A DNA stretch of 14,894 nt, taken from contig JAKARN010000009.1 of the NCBI GenBank assembly GCA_021828425.1, positions 1 through 14,894 of the forward strand, in the 5' to 3' direction. Below are positions 6,394-14,298 of the stretch, in pieces. Position 1 is the first letter of the stretch; every line of letters begins with the position of its first letter. The translations under genes and the position numbers were made by a program. The notes beneath the pieces are model-generated. The model saw nothing but the letters and a program-made list of their open reading frames with translations, searched no databases and was not told the origin of the DNA. Source of the DNA: Pseudomonadota bacterium. GTDB lineage: Bacteria; Pseudomonadota; Gammaproteobacteria; JAKAQQ01.

Positions 6394-8199
6394 TCAATGG
6401 GGAAACTGGTACGTCCAGGTTTCGGTCAAAGGCCTGCCCCGATAGCGGATCCAGGCCCGCAGGATGGCTCCGGGATGATCCGGAACCGTGAACCGCAGGC
6501 GCCAGCGCGTTGTCCCGGTGACCTTGGCAAGCGTGATGTCCCGCACCGGACCGGGCGCTTGAACGCTTCCCTCAAGCACAACCCAAGACGGGATCCGGCC
6601 CAGTTCCCGGCCCTTGAAGTAGAGCGTGAACGTGCGTTGACCCTCGGCCGAGCGTGCCTCGCGCGTGAGCTGGATCCGCCCGGGCCGTTCGGATGACCCC
6701 GGCAGCGAACCCCAGTACTGCGTATAACGCAGAAGAAGCGGGTGATCCGGGGGCGGCAGGGTGCGAGGCACCCAGAAGGCCACGATATTGGCGTCATCCG
6801 GCCGCTGGGTCGGGATCTCGACCAACTCCAAGTGGCCCGCGCCCCAGTTTCCCGATGGACGGATCCAAAGGCTTGGCGATCTCTGGTAGGCGTTGGCGAG
6901 TGACTGGTAGGACCGGAAATGCCGGTCGCGCTGGAGCAGTCCAAATCCCCGGGGATTGTCCAGGCCGAAGCTCCGGACGTTCAACTGGCGTGGGTTCATC
7001 AAGGGAGCCCAAACCCAATGCCCGTGGTCTGTCTCGTAAGACAGCCCATCTGCATTGTGAACCGCGGGATGCAGTCGCACGGCCCGGGACGGGTCCATGC
7101 GGCCACGCAGAAACATGCTGACCATGGGCGCAAGGCCGAGGCGCCGGATCCCATGGCGTAGAAAAAGGGCGGCCGTGACCCGAACCCGGGTCGACGGCCC
7201 GGGAGTCACACGGAACCGGTAGGCGCCGGTAGCGCTGGAGCCATCCAGAATGGCGAGTACCGTGAGCGAGCGGGCATCCCGGGCCGGCACCTCGATCCAG
7301 AACGACCGGAACGCGGGAAATTCCTCGCGCGTGTTCGGTACCGCTGTATCGATGGCGAGACCGCGGGCCCAGGAGCCCCAGGACTGGCCCCGCCCCCGGG
7401 CCCGGAAATAGCTCGCCCCGAGAAAGGACAGGAAAGGAAATGACGAATGACCCGTCCTCCGATCCCGGAGGGTGAATCCCGCGGCACCGAGCGTAGCCGG
7501 GAGTCTCCGGGCGAGTGGAGGCGGGAAACGAAAGTCGCGCGGGGCAAACGACAGTGGAAAGATCTTATGGCCAACAACGAGGTGCATCGAGACCGGATGG
7601 ACAAAGAGACTGCCTTCCGGCCTGAAGGTGGGGATCAGGCGGGCGGTCTTGGGCCAGAGGGGTAGCGGTCCCCGGAATGTCACCGCGCGGTACGTGGTCC
7701 GGTCCATCTGGCGCAGAACCGCCGGAGCGTCCGGGAGGGGCGCATAGGGTTTGTCGGCCAGGCGGTGCGCACGATCCACCAGGAGGTTGAACAGCCAGCG
7801 CGATCCGTGCCCGGATCCCGTACCCGTTCCCGGGCGGGTTCGCCCGGGCAGGCTGGCCATCCAGTCCTCGTCCGCAAGCCGGACTCGGCGCAGCGCCGCT
7901 CCCGCCTGGGTCGCCGCCTGGGTGGTAGCACGCGAAAGACGGGTTTCGGCGAGTTTCAGCCGGGCAATTTCCCTGGCGAGACGTACACGGAGCCCGTGGA
8001 GGCGGTGCTCCAGTGCGGCTTGTCGCCCCTCCGTTTCCCGGAGCCGGACATCGGTCGACTGCAGGGCGCCTTGGATCTTGTGCACGGAGGACAGGGAAGC
8101 ACAACCCGAAAGGCCCAGAAGAATCACGAGCAGGGGGAATGTGCCCGCCTTCCACCTCTTGGGTTCCCGAACCGCTCGCAGCGTAATTGGACCGGCCAT
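6394..8199 (-). CDS. OpgG/OpgD-family protein fused to a lipoprotein signal and coiled coil
   Basis: 601 residues. The N terminus is a lipoprotein signal: basic residues, a hydrophobic run at 21-30, then the lipobox LSGC with Cys33 as the lipidated residue. Ala follows the Cys, so the inner-membrane retention signal (Asp at +2) is absent and outer-membrane sorting is expected. Residues about 38-108 form a charged, Leu-rich heptad pattern typical of a coiled coil. A Gly/Thr/Ser-rich linker (GTGTGSGHGS, 125-134) precedes a complete OpgG domain (135-601): HRLADKPYAPLP (145-156), GASYFRARG (261-269), VHNADGLSY (380-388), DNPRGFGLLQRDRHF (414-428), LELVEIPT (457-464), NIVAFWVP (471-478) and the C-terminal TETWTYQFP. 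Usual family members have a cleaved signal and no coiled coil. The gene starts four bases after the opgH stop, so the two are very probably co-expressed. The Asp-Trp-Gly position reads Asn-Trp-Gly (451-453). Likely role: processing the OpgH product at a fixed distance from a membrane. Confidence 0.88.
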   Translation of the reverse strand: MAGPITLRAVREPKRWKAGTFPLLVILLGLSGCASLSSVHKIQGALQSTDVRLRETEGRQAALEHRLHGLRVRLAREIARLKLAETRLSRATTQAATQAGAALRRVRLADEDWMASLPGRTRPGTGTGSGHGSRWLFNLLVDRAHRLADKPYAPLPDAPAVLRQMDRTTYRAVTFRGPLPLWPKTARLIPTFRPEGSLFVHPVSMHLVVGHKIFPLSFAPRDFRFPPPLARRLPATLGAAGFTLRDRRTGHSSFPFLSFLGASYFRARGRGQSWGSWARGLAIDTAVPNTREEFPAFRSFWIEVPARDARSLTVLAILDGSSATGAYRFRVTPGPSTRVRVTAALFLRHGIRRLGLAPMVSMFLRGRMDPSRAVRLHPAVHNADGLSYETDHGHWVWAPLMNPRQLNVRSFGLDNPRGFGLLQRDRHFRSYQSLANAYQRSPSLWIRPSGNWGAGHLELVEIPTQRPDDANIVAFWVPRTLPPPDHPLLLRYTQYWGSLPGSSERPGRIQLTREARSAEGQRTFTLYFKGRELGRIPSWVVLEGSVQAPGPVRDITLAKVTGTTRWRLRFTVPDHPGAILRAWIRYRGRPLTETWTYQFPH

Positions 8200-8203
8200 T
8201 GCT

Positions 8204-10255
8204 TCAGTGCCACTCCCGTACCTGGTGGGGAGGCAGTGTCCATACCTCCTCGTGTAGTTTCACGAGGAGTCGCCGGTCGTTGAGAACCGCAAGCTGCTCA
8301 CTCGCGCTCAACGCACGGGGACCCCGCGCCAGAAGCCGGGCACTGTAGAGCGCCCGGGTGAGCTGGATCTCTTCATTATAGCGTCGGGGCTGGTCCGACA
8401 GCCGGGCCGCGATCACCGCGTTCACCCAGGGATCGACAATGGCCGCACGGAATCCTGAACGGGCCCGGACTGCGGACCTGGTTCGTTCCGTCACCGCCTG
8501 CTCGAGACTCTCAAGTTCCTCGGGTGGATGATCCTCCTCCGGGGTCAGGAAGAGGCGGTTCCTTCGGGCCCAAGTCCCCACACGGGCGCTTCCTGCCAAG
8601 GTGGCCACCGGGAGGGCCAGGACCAGCGCCACCACAATCGGCAGGAGCCAGCCCAGGTCTCCCGGGTCCAGAAAGTAGACCAGGCCCGCCCATGCGATCG
8701 CGATCAAGGTGCCGGGGATGTAGGCACGGGATGTGCGCATTCCCTGGGAGGCGGCGGTTCGCTGCTGCCGTCCCCATTGGACCCGGTGGCCCAAAAGCGA
8801 GGAGAGGACGAACCAGCTGTGAAATAGCATCCGCACGGGAGCGACCAAGGTGGAATAGACGATCTCGAGAAGCCCGCTGGCCAAAAAGCGCAATCCCCCC
8901 CCGAATGGGGCCGACCGTCGCTTGAGAAACACGAGCAGCAGGCCTAGGAACCGGGGTAACAGCAAGATCGTGGCACTGGCGCCGAGCAGAAAAACCGCGA
9001 GGTCGGCGTGCCACACCGGCCAGACCGGAAACAGGCCATGCCCCGGAGGAAAGTAGTCTGGGGGGATCAGCGCGTGCCAGGCAATGACGGCCGTACCCAG
9101 GAGGAGGTACAACAGCCAGAGCGCGGAGGCCACATAGGACATGGCACCGTTGACGAACAGGAGACGGTTCATGGCCAGAAGTCCCTTGGCAAACAAGAGC
9201 CTGAGGTGCTGCAGGTTCCCGTAACACCATCGGCGATCCCGCTTGAGTTCGTCGAGAAGCGTGGGCGGGGTTTCCTCCCAGCTGCCCGCCAGTTCAGGCA
9301 CCAGCCAGACCGACCATCCGGCGCGCCGCATGAGCGCGGCCTCCACAAAATCATGGCTCAGAATGTCGCCCGACAGCAAGGCGCGCCCCTTGAGACGCGG
9401 CAGCTGACAATGTTCCATGAATGGAGCCACCCGGATGATGGCATTGTGGCCCCAGTAATAGCTGTCTCCCAACTGCCAGAACGAGAGGCCTGTGGCAAAC
9501 ATCCGGCTGTAAACCCGGTTGGAGAACTGCTGTATCCGCCCCGACAGGGTTTGCTGGCGGACCACGCCAGGCACGCTTTGCAGGATCCCGACCTGGGGAT
9601 GGGCTTCCATGAGTTCCACGAGATGGCCCAGGCAGTCGGCGGACATCAGGCTGTCCGCATCCAGAACGACCAGATACTTGTAGAGGGATCCCCACCGCTT
9701 GAGGAAATCCGCGATGTTACCGCTCTTCCGCTTGATGTTCGACCGTCGGCGTCGATAGTAGATACGCCCGAAAGCAGCCAGCGAGCGGCAGAGTTCCGCC
9801 CATGCCCACTGCTCGCGGACAACGAGGTCCGGATCGTTGCTGTCCGACAGGATGAAAAAATCGAATCCCGCGAGGATCCCGCTTTTCCCGAGCTGCCGGT
9901 AGAGGACCTCGATCGTGGCCGCGACGCGTTCCGGGTTTTCCCGGTACACCGGAAAGACGAGCGCCGTTCGGGCATCCGGACCGGGAACCGTGTCCCCGGC
10001 AGGAGGCGGGGTGTCTGTCCGGGGATCAGGACGCAACAGGACGAGGAAACCAAACAGAGCCGTCCAGAAACCGATAGCGATCCAGGCCGTGAGCACACCG
10101 AAAAGCAGGACCGTGGCTCCGTTGAGCCAGGGGTTCCCGGGCGAGGGCAAAGCGCCCGCCATGTTGATGCTGGCGAAACCGGCCGGCACAAGAACCAGGA
10201 TGCCGAGCAGGGTGCGACGGATCCATGCACTTCGCCGCCAACGGGAAAAACGCAC
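8204..10255 (-). CDS. opgH: Periplasmic glucan glucosyltransferase OpgH (MdoH), GT2 family
   Basis: 683 residues from a GTG at 10255. OpgH is an inner-membrane, processive family-2 glycosyltransferase that builds the beta-1,2-glucan backbone from UDP-glucose. The catalytic motifs are complete: ILSDSNDPD (135-143), RRRRSNIKRKSGN (168-180), LDADS (198-202), FWQLGDSYYWGHNAIIR (259-275), SHDFVEAALMRRAGW (300-314) and the acceptor/processivity motif DRRWCYGN (340-347). TM helices lie before (about 14-34 and 47-74) and after (about 370-545) the catalytic domain. Known OpgH proteins carry a longer cytoplasmic N-terminal region (E. coli OpgH is 847 residues). The missing part seems to be encoded just upstream in the same frame, behind a TAG two codons before this GTG. 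The GTG has no ribosome binding site, so it may be a reinitiation site rather than the natural start. The next gene, the lipoprotein OpgG, begins four bases downstream. Confidence 0.9.
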   Translation of the reverse strand: MRFSRWRRSAWIRRTLLGILVLVPAGFASINMAGALPSPGNPWLNGATVLLFGVLTAWIAIGFWTALFGFLVLLRPDPRTDTPPPAGDTVPGPDARTALVFPVYRENPERVAATIEVLYRQLGKSGILAGFDFFILSDSNDPDLVVREQWAWAELCRSLAAFGRIYYRRRRSNIKRKSGNIADFLKRWGSLYKYLVVLDADSLMSADCLGHLVELMEAHPQVGILQSVPGVVRQQTLSGRIQQFSNRVYSRMFATGLSFWQLGDSYYWGHNAIIRVAPFMEHCQLPRLKGRALLSGDILSHDFVEAALMRRAGWSVWLVPELAGSWEETPPTLLDELKRDRRWCYGNLQHLRLLFAKGLLAMNRLLFVNGAMSYVASALWLLYLLLGTAVIAWHALIPPDYFPPGHGLFPVWPVWHADLAVFLLGASATILLLPRFLGLLLVFLKRRSAPFGGGLRFLASGLLEIVYSTLVAPVRMLFHSWFVLSSLLGHRVQWGRQQRTAASQGMRTSRAYIPGTLIAIAWAGLVYFLDPGDLGWLLPIVVALVLALPVATLAGSARVGTWARRNRLFLTPEEDHPPEELESLEQAVTERTRSAVRARSGFRAAIVDPWVNAVIAARLSDQPRRYNEEIQLTRALYSARLLARGPRALSASEQLAVLNDRRLLVKLHEEVWTLPPHQVREWH

Positions 10256-10261
10256 GGTGAT

Positions 10262-10563
10262 CTACGGCACGCCGCGGTCCTGTCCCAGCGGTGCCGGAAC
10301 CAACCGCCTTCTCCGGATCGGTGGATTTTTGAAGGCCACTTCCGGGACGTGAGCGTATGCCTCAAGACGATCCAGAAAACCGTCTGCCGACCAGGGTGAG
10401 ATGGCTTCCGCAAAGGAAACCTCAGGCTGGCCGGGGTGATTCAGGAGCTGCCGATAAGCCTGGAGACGGGATTCAGGGCCGGAGCCCGGACAGGAGCTGT
10501 CGACGATCAGCGGCGCGACTCAGCGAGGGTTTCCCATAGTGTAAGGAAATCACCGCCTTCCAT
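10262..10563 (-). pseudogene. opgH: Disrupted 5' coding part of opgH (in-frame TAG plus a probable one-base frameshift)
   Basis: Reading the - strand upstream of the opgH GTG in the same frame gives 85 sense codons (10519 to 10265) ending at a TAG (10264-10262), followed by Ile-Thr and then the annotated start. The C-terminal part of this stretch, VAFKNPPIRRRRLVPAPLG, resembles the segment (PPIRR, then a basic/hydrophobic stretch and VPEPW) that I recall ahead of the first membrane helices of pseudomonad OpgH. The 85-codon frame has no ATG. An ATG at 10563 opens another frame, MEGGDFLTLWETLAESRR, that stops at 10507. One extra base near the CGCCGC run at about 10510-10515 would join it smoothly to the opgH frame (ESRR then LIVDSS). 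A weak GGTGG lies nine bases before this ATG. The alternatives are a decayed N terminus, sequencing errors, or coincidence in a GC-rich spacer. I favour a damaged opgH 5' end. Confidence 0.5.
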
Positions 10564-10575
10564 CAAAGGTAGCCA

Positions 10576-10597
10576 CCCGTTCCCGGGTTCGAACGGG
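10576..10597 (-). terminator. Inverted repeat after the acetoacetyl-CoA synthetase gene, possible terminator
   Basis: CCCGTTC (10576-10582) and GAACGGG (10591-10597) form a perfect 7-bp stem with an 8-base loop. It lies 38 bp past the stop of the ligase gene and just before the putative original opgH start, a sensible place to separate the two operons. Only a short T-containing stretch follows on the - strand, so it is at best a weak intrinsic terminator. Confidence 0.33.
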
Positions 10598-10634
10598 CAT
10601 CCTCCCGAACCGGCTGGAGCGTGGACCGCACGGA

Positions 10635-12566
10635 TCAGACCCGGAAGGCCTCGAGGGATTCCGGGTTGGCCAAAGCCCCCGTGTTCGCCACCCTCTCCCC
10701 GGCAACCGCCTGACGCACTGCCATCTCGCTGATCTTCCCGCTCCGTGTCCTCGGAATGTCCGGAACCTCCCGGATGCGGGCGGGTACGTGACGGGGCGTG
10801 AGCGCGGTACGGATCCGCTCGCGGATGCGCGACTCGAGTCCCTCGTCCAGCACAGCGCCTGGCCGGAGCACCACAAACAGGAGAATACGCTCGGAACCCT
10901 CCCCATCCGGCTCTCCAACGACCACCGCTTCCGCAATCTCTTCAAAGATCTCAACCTGCCGGTAGATCTCAGCTGTGCCAATACGGACCCCACCGGGATT
11001 GAGGACGGTATCGGAACGACCGTAGATGATCACTCCTCCCGAGGCCGTGAGTGCAGCAAAATCGCCGTGGCACCAGATGCCGGGGAAGCGATGGTAGTAG
11101 GCAGCCCGGTAGCGCACTCCCTCCGGATCGTCCCAGAACCCGAGCGGCACCGTGGGGAAGGGACGCGTGCAGACCAGTTCGCCCCGTTCGCCCACAACCG
11201 GACGGCCCGAGGAGTCGTAGATCTCGACCGCCATGCCGAGTCCACGACACTGAATCTCCCCCCGGCGGATCGGCAAAGTCGGCGTGCCCAGGACGAAACA
11301 CGAGACGATATCGGTTCCGCCGGAGATCGAGTTCAGACGGACGTCTGACTTAAGATCACGGTAGACATAATCAAACTGCTCGGCCAAGAGGGGAGATCCC
11401 GTGGAGAGAACCGTCCGGAGGCGTTCGAGGCCCCGCCCGCCTTCCCGCTTGACCCGGCTCTTCTCCAGGGTCAGGAGGTAACGGGCACTGGTCCCGAAAA
11501 TCCCGATCTCCTCCTCGTCGATCATGCGAAGCAGAGCATCCGGGTGTGGATGGATGGGCGAGCCGTCGTAGAGCACAAGGGTCGCGCCGAGCGCCAAGGT
11601 GCTCGCCATCCAGTTCCACATCATCCAGCCCGTGGTCGTGAAATAGAACAGACGGTCGCCCAGACCCACGTCGGTATGGAGCCCAAGCTCCTTGAGATGC
11701 TGGAGGAGCACCCCGCCCTGCCGGTGGATCATGCATTTGGGCTTGCCAGTCGTCCCGGAGGAATAGAGGATGTAGAGGGGGTGGTCGAAAGGCAGGTCGG
11801 CGTACGGGAGGGTCCCCGGCGATCGTTCCAGGAGATCGGGATAGGCGACCGCATGGGGGAAGTCGGCGCGGCCGGTTTCCGCCATGAGATAGGGCACGAG
11901 AATCGTACGGGTGAGGGTCGGCAGGCGGGCGGCAATTTCCCGCACACGCCCACGGACGTCGTAGCGTTTTCCACCATAGCAATAGCCATCAATGGCCACC
12001 AGCACTTTGGGCGCGACCTGGCCGAAGCGTTCGAGGACGCCCTCGACCCCGAAATCCGGCGAAGCGCTCGTAAACACGGCTCCCAGGCTCGAGGCCGCAA
12101 GCATCGTAACGACCGCAGCCGGATGGTTCGGCAGATAGGCGGCGATCCGGTCACCCGGCTCCACACCCGCAGCTCTGAAATCGGAGGCGAGTGCAGCCAC
12201 TGCGTTCCGGAGTTCACCATCGGTCAGCGTGACCCGGAGTCCCTCTTCGTTGCGAAAGACGAGGGCAAGCCCCCCGGATCGCGCGGTTTCCACAAGTTGT
12301 CGTGCGTAGTTGAGCCGGACGCCCTCGAACCAGCGAGTCTCCGGCATGGCTCCCGCGCAGATTTGCCGGGGGCGACCATCGAAAAGGGTCCCGAAAAAAT
12401 CCGCCACGGCCGGCCAGAAACGTTCCGGATGGTCGATCGACCATTGCCAGAGTGAGGCATAGTCCGACCCGACCGCTTCGCCACTCTGGGCCAGGTTTTT
12501 TTGGAAGCGAGCAAGTGCACTCCGTTCCCGCTCATAAGAACCCGGGGTCCAGAGGACTTCGCTCAA
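10635..12566 (-). CDS. Acetoacetyl-CoA synthetase (acetoacetate-CoA ligase)
   Basis: 643 residues, the usual size for this ANL-superfamily enzyme, which converts acetoacetate, ATP and CoA to acetoacetyl-CoA in the cytoplasm. The N-terminal cap domain has the family pattern [17 protein letters not shown] (5-21). The adenylate-forming motifs are the P-loop [10 protein letters not shown] (268-277), [10 protein letters not shown] (310-319), SISGGTDI (413-420), HGDFA (500-504), [15 protein letters not shown] (516-530) and the C-terminal RTRSGKISE (607-615), whose Lys611 should be the adenylation lysine. The GWMMWNW motif and the length point to acetoacetyl-CoA rather than acetyl-CoA synthetase. 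The start is a TTG at 12566 that overlaps the etfA stop (TTGA), so the gene is translationally coupled to etfA. An AGGG lies 11-14 bases upstream. Co-expression with ETF suggests a catabolic role, such as acetoacetate or leucine use, rather than polymer synthesis. Confidence 0.9.
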   Translation of the reverse strand: MSEVLWTPGSYERERSALARFQKNLAQSGEAVGSDYASLWQWSIDHPERFWPAVADFFGTLFDGRPRQICAGAMPETRWFEGVRLNYARQLVETARSGGLALVFRNEEGLRVTLTDGELRNAVAALASDFRAAGVEPGDRIAAYLPNHPAAVVTMLAASSLGAVFTSASPDFGVEGVLERFGQVAPKVLVAIDGYCYGGKRYDVRGRVREIAARLPTLTRTILVPYLMAETGRADFPHAVAYPDLLERSPGTLPYADLPFDHPLYILYSSGTTGKPKCMIHRQGGVLLQHLKELGLHTDVGLGDRLFYFTTTGWMMWNWMASTLALGATLVLYDGSPIHPHPDALLRMIDEEEIGIFGTSARYLLTLEKSRVKREGGRGLERLRTVLSTGSPLLAEQFDYVYRDLKSDVRLNSISGGTDIVSCFVLGTPTLPIRRGEIQCRGLGMAVEIYDSSGRPVVGERGELVCTRPFPTVPLGFWDDPEGVRYRAAYYHRFPGIWCHGDFAALTASGGVIIYGRSDTVLNPGGVRIGTAEIYRQVEIFEEIAEAVVVGEPDGEGSERILLFVVLRPGAVLDEGLESRIRERIRTALTPRHVPARIREVPDIPRTRSGKISEMAVRQAVAGERVANTGALANPESLEAFRV

Positions 12567-13537
12567 CGACCAATACCCTGCCGTTCGAGCTCGGCCAGAA
12601 GATCCGGGATCACCGCAAAGAGATCTCCCACCAGCCCGAAGTCCGCCACCTTGAAAATCGGCGCCTCGGGGTCCTTGTTCACGGCCACGATGGTTCCAGC
12701 ATCGCGGATGCCGGTCAGGTGCTGGATCGCGCCCGAGATTCCAAAAGCCATATAGAGTTCAGGTGCGATGATCTTGCCCGTCTGCCCCACCTGGAGATCG
12801 TTCGGTGCATAGCCCGCATCCACTGCCGCCCGCGAGGCACCGATCGCCGCATTGAGGCGGTCGGCCAGCTTCTCGAGCAGTGCGAAGTTCTCACGGCTGC
12901 CGAATGACCGTCCCCCGGAGACCACCCGCCGGGCCGACTGGAGATCCGGCCGGGCACTGGAATCGAGTTCGAGCCCCACAAACCGGGCGTCGGCCGGGAT
13001 CTCGGCGGGCACGGCCATCCTCTCAACCGGTGCCGGCGCGGCATCCTTCTGGGCGACCGCGGGTTTCCACGAGGCAAGTCGGGCCGTGAGCAGGACCGGG
13101 ATCCCGTCCGGAACACGGACCACGGTATGGACGTTGCCGGCATAGAGGCCACGCTTGAAGCGTCTTGGTGCGAGAACTTCGAGTACATCGCTCACGGCCG
13201 GCGCCCCCACGAATCCTGCGAGATGCGGCAGGACATCCCGACCGAAACTGGTTCCCGGCATGAGAAAGTGGCTGTAATCCCCGGCGCGAGATCCGACCAG
13301 CGCAGTGACCACAGAGGCAGTGGGATGGACCAGGCGCGGGTCATCGAAGACCAGGTGTTTCCGGATACCAGTCAGGGTTCCCGCCTGTCCGAGCAGGGGA
13401 TCCAGGCCGGCACCGATCCAGGCGATATCAACCGGACCGGTCCCGATCTTGCGGGCAAGAGTCAGGGTTTTCAGGGTCGGTTCGGCGACGGGCGCCTGGC
13501 TGTCCTGTGCCTCGGCAATGACCAGGGTCGCGTCCAT
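12563..13537 (-). CDS. etfA: Electron transfer flavoprotein alpha subunit (EtfA/FixB)
   Basis: 324 residues, a standard EtfA length. With EtfB it forms the soluble FAD/AMP heterodimer that accepts electrons from acyl-CoA dehydrogenases. The C-terminal FAD domain is intact: [17 protein letters not shown] (202-218), [14 protein letters not shown] (251-264), and the EtfA signature spanning [19 protein letters not shown] (261-279) to [12 protein letters not shown] (284-295). The C-terminal [18 protein letters not shown] is typical of the canonical, non-bifurcating ETF group that works with ETF-quinone oxidoreductase, consistent with that enzyme's gene upstream. The ATG at 13537 overlaps the etfB stop (TGATG), and the gene's own stop overlaps the TTG of the ligase gene. 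Confidence 0.95.
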   Translation of the reverse strand: MDATLVIAEAQDSQAPVAEPTLKTLTLARKIGTGPVDIAWIGAGLDPLLGQAGTLTGIRKHLVFDDPRLVHPTASVVTALVGSRAGDYSHFLMPGTSFGRDVLPHLAGFVGAPAVSDVLEVLAPRRFKRGLYAGNVHTVVRVPDGIPVLLTARLASWKPAVAQKDAAPAPVERMAVPAEIPADARFVGLELDSSARPDLQSARRVVSGGRSFGSRENFALLEKLADRLNAAIGASRAAVDAGYAPNDLQVGQTGKIIAPELYMAFGISGAIQHLTGIRDAGTIVAVNKDPEAPIFKVADFGLVGDLFAVIPDLLAELERQGIGR

Positions 13538-14289
13538 CAGAGTACCCCCCGATCGTGGAGCCGGGTCACGAGTTCCGAAACCGACTCGACACGAAGTCCG
13601 GCCTCACGCTCCGGTGGCGGGAGGTAGCTTTCCACCTCAAGGCGCGGGAGAGTGAACCCGAACCCGTCGAACGGGCGTTTTTCAAGTGGTTTCTGGCGCG
13701 CTTTCATGATATCGGGCATCTTGATGAAGCGGGGCGTGTTGAGTCGAAGGTCGGTCGTGATCACGGCAGGCAGATCGATCTCCACTGTCTCGAGGCCGTG
13801 ATCCACTTCACGGACTGCTTGTGCCCGGCCTCCGGCCAGCGTGAGCTTCGAGACAAAGGTCGCCTGCGGTCGTCCCCAGAGGGCGGCCAGCATGGGGCCC
13901 GTCTGGCCGCAATCGTCATCGATCGCCTGCTTGCCCAAGATGACGAGTCCCGGCTCGATCTCCCGGACGAGATGATGGAGGACATGGGCGACCTCGAGCG
14001 GCCCGATCTCCCGGGAGGCCTCGATATGGATCGCCCGGTCCGCCCCCATGGCCAACAGGCTCCGGATCTGGGATTCGGCTTCGTGCGGACCCACCGTCGC
14101 CACCACCACCTCGGACACCTCGCCCCGTTCGCGGATCCGGAGCGCCTCCTCAAGCGCGATTTCGTCGAATGGATTGACGGACATCTTGACGCCATCGGTC
14201 ACGACCCCCGAATGGTCGGGCTTGAGACGGACCCGTACGCTGTAGTCGACGACCCGCTTCGCGGCCACCAGGATCTTGATCGGATTCAT
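13537..14289 (-). CDS. etfB: Electron transfer flavoprotein beta subunit (EtfB/FixA)
   Basis: 250 residues, matching mitochondrial-type EtfB. The N terminus KILVAAKRVVDYSVRVRLK (5-23) and VKMSVNPFDEIALEEALRI (34-52) are characteristic. The AMP-binding loop GKQAIDDDCGQTGPM (119-133) is conserved, as is the EtfB signature VREVDHGLETVEIDLPAVIT (159-178). The recognition loop that docks on acyl-CoA dehydrogenases follows, TPRFIKMPDIMKAR (185-198), with Met191 where the human protein has Leu195 (from memory). AMP rather than a second flavin is expected in this group. The ATG at 14289 has a strong ribosome binding site and follows the ETF-QO stop by nine bases. The stop overlaps the etfA start by one base. 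Confidence 0.95.
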   Translation of the reverse strand: MNPIKILVAAKRVVDYSVRVRLKPDHSGVVTDGVKMSVNPFDEIALEEALRIRERGEVSEVVVATVGPHEAESQIRSLLAMGADRAIHIEASREIGPLEVAHVLHHLVREIEPGLVILGKQAIDDDCGQTGPMLAALWGRPQATFVSKLTLAGGRAQAVREVDHGLETVEIDLPAVITTDLRLNTPRFIKMPDIMKARQKPLEKRPFDGFGFTLPRLEVESYLPPPEREAGLRVESVSELVTRLHDRGVL

Positions 14290-14293
14290 GACA

Positions 14294-14298
14294 CTCCT
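14294..14298 (-). promoter_or_regulatory. Shine-Dalgarno site of etfB
   Basis: On the - strand this reads AGGAG within GAAGGAG, four bases before the etfB ATG. It lies just downstream of the ETF-QO stop codon and is the clearest ribosome binding site in the window, which fixes the etfB start. Confidence 0.75.

Noticed and set aside
9008..10399. 463-residue + strand frame opposite opgH
   Set aside because: Antisense of conserved OpgH motifs, with no recognisable domain. Long antisense frames are expected at this GC content.
9646..10413. 255-residue - strand frame overlapping the 5' part of opgH in another frame, considered as a possible frameshifted N terminus
   Set aside because: Its translation is Ser/Arg-rich without OpgH-like motifs, whereas the in-frame upstream stretch does contain them.
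10576..10600. GGTTCGAA motif resembling a tRNA T-loop
   Set aside because: The flanks pair as a simple hairpin, not as a T-arm, and no acceptor stem, anticodon arm or D-loop can be placed around it.
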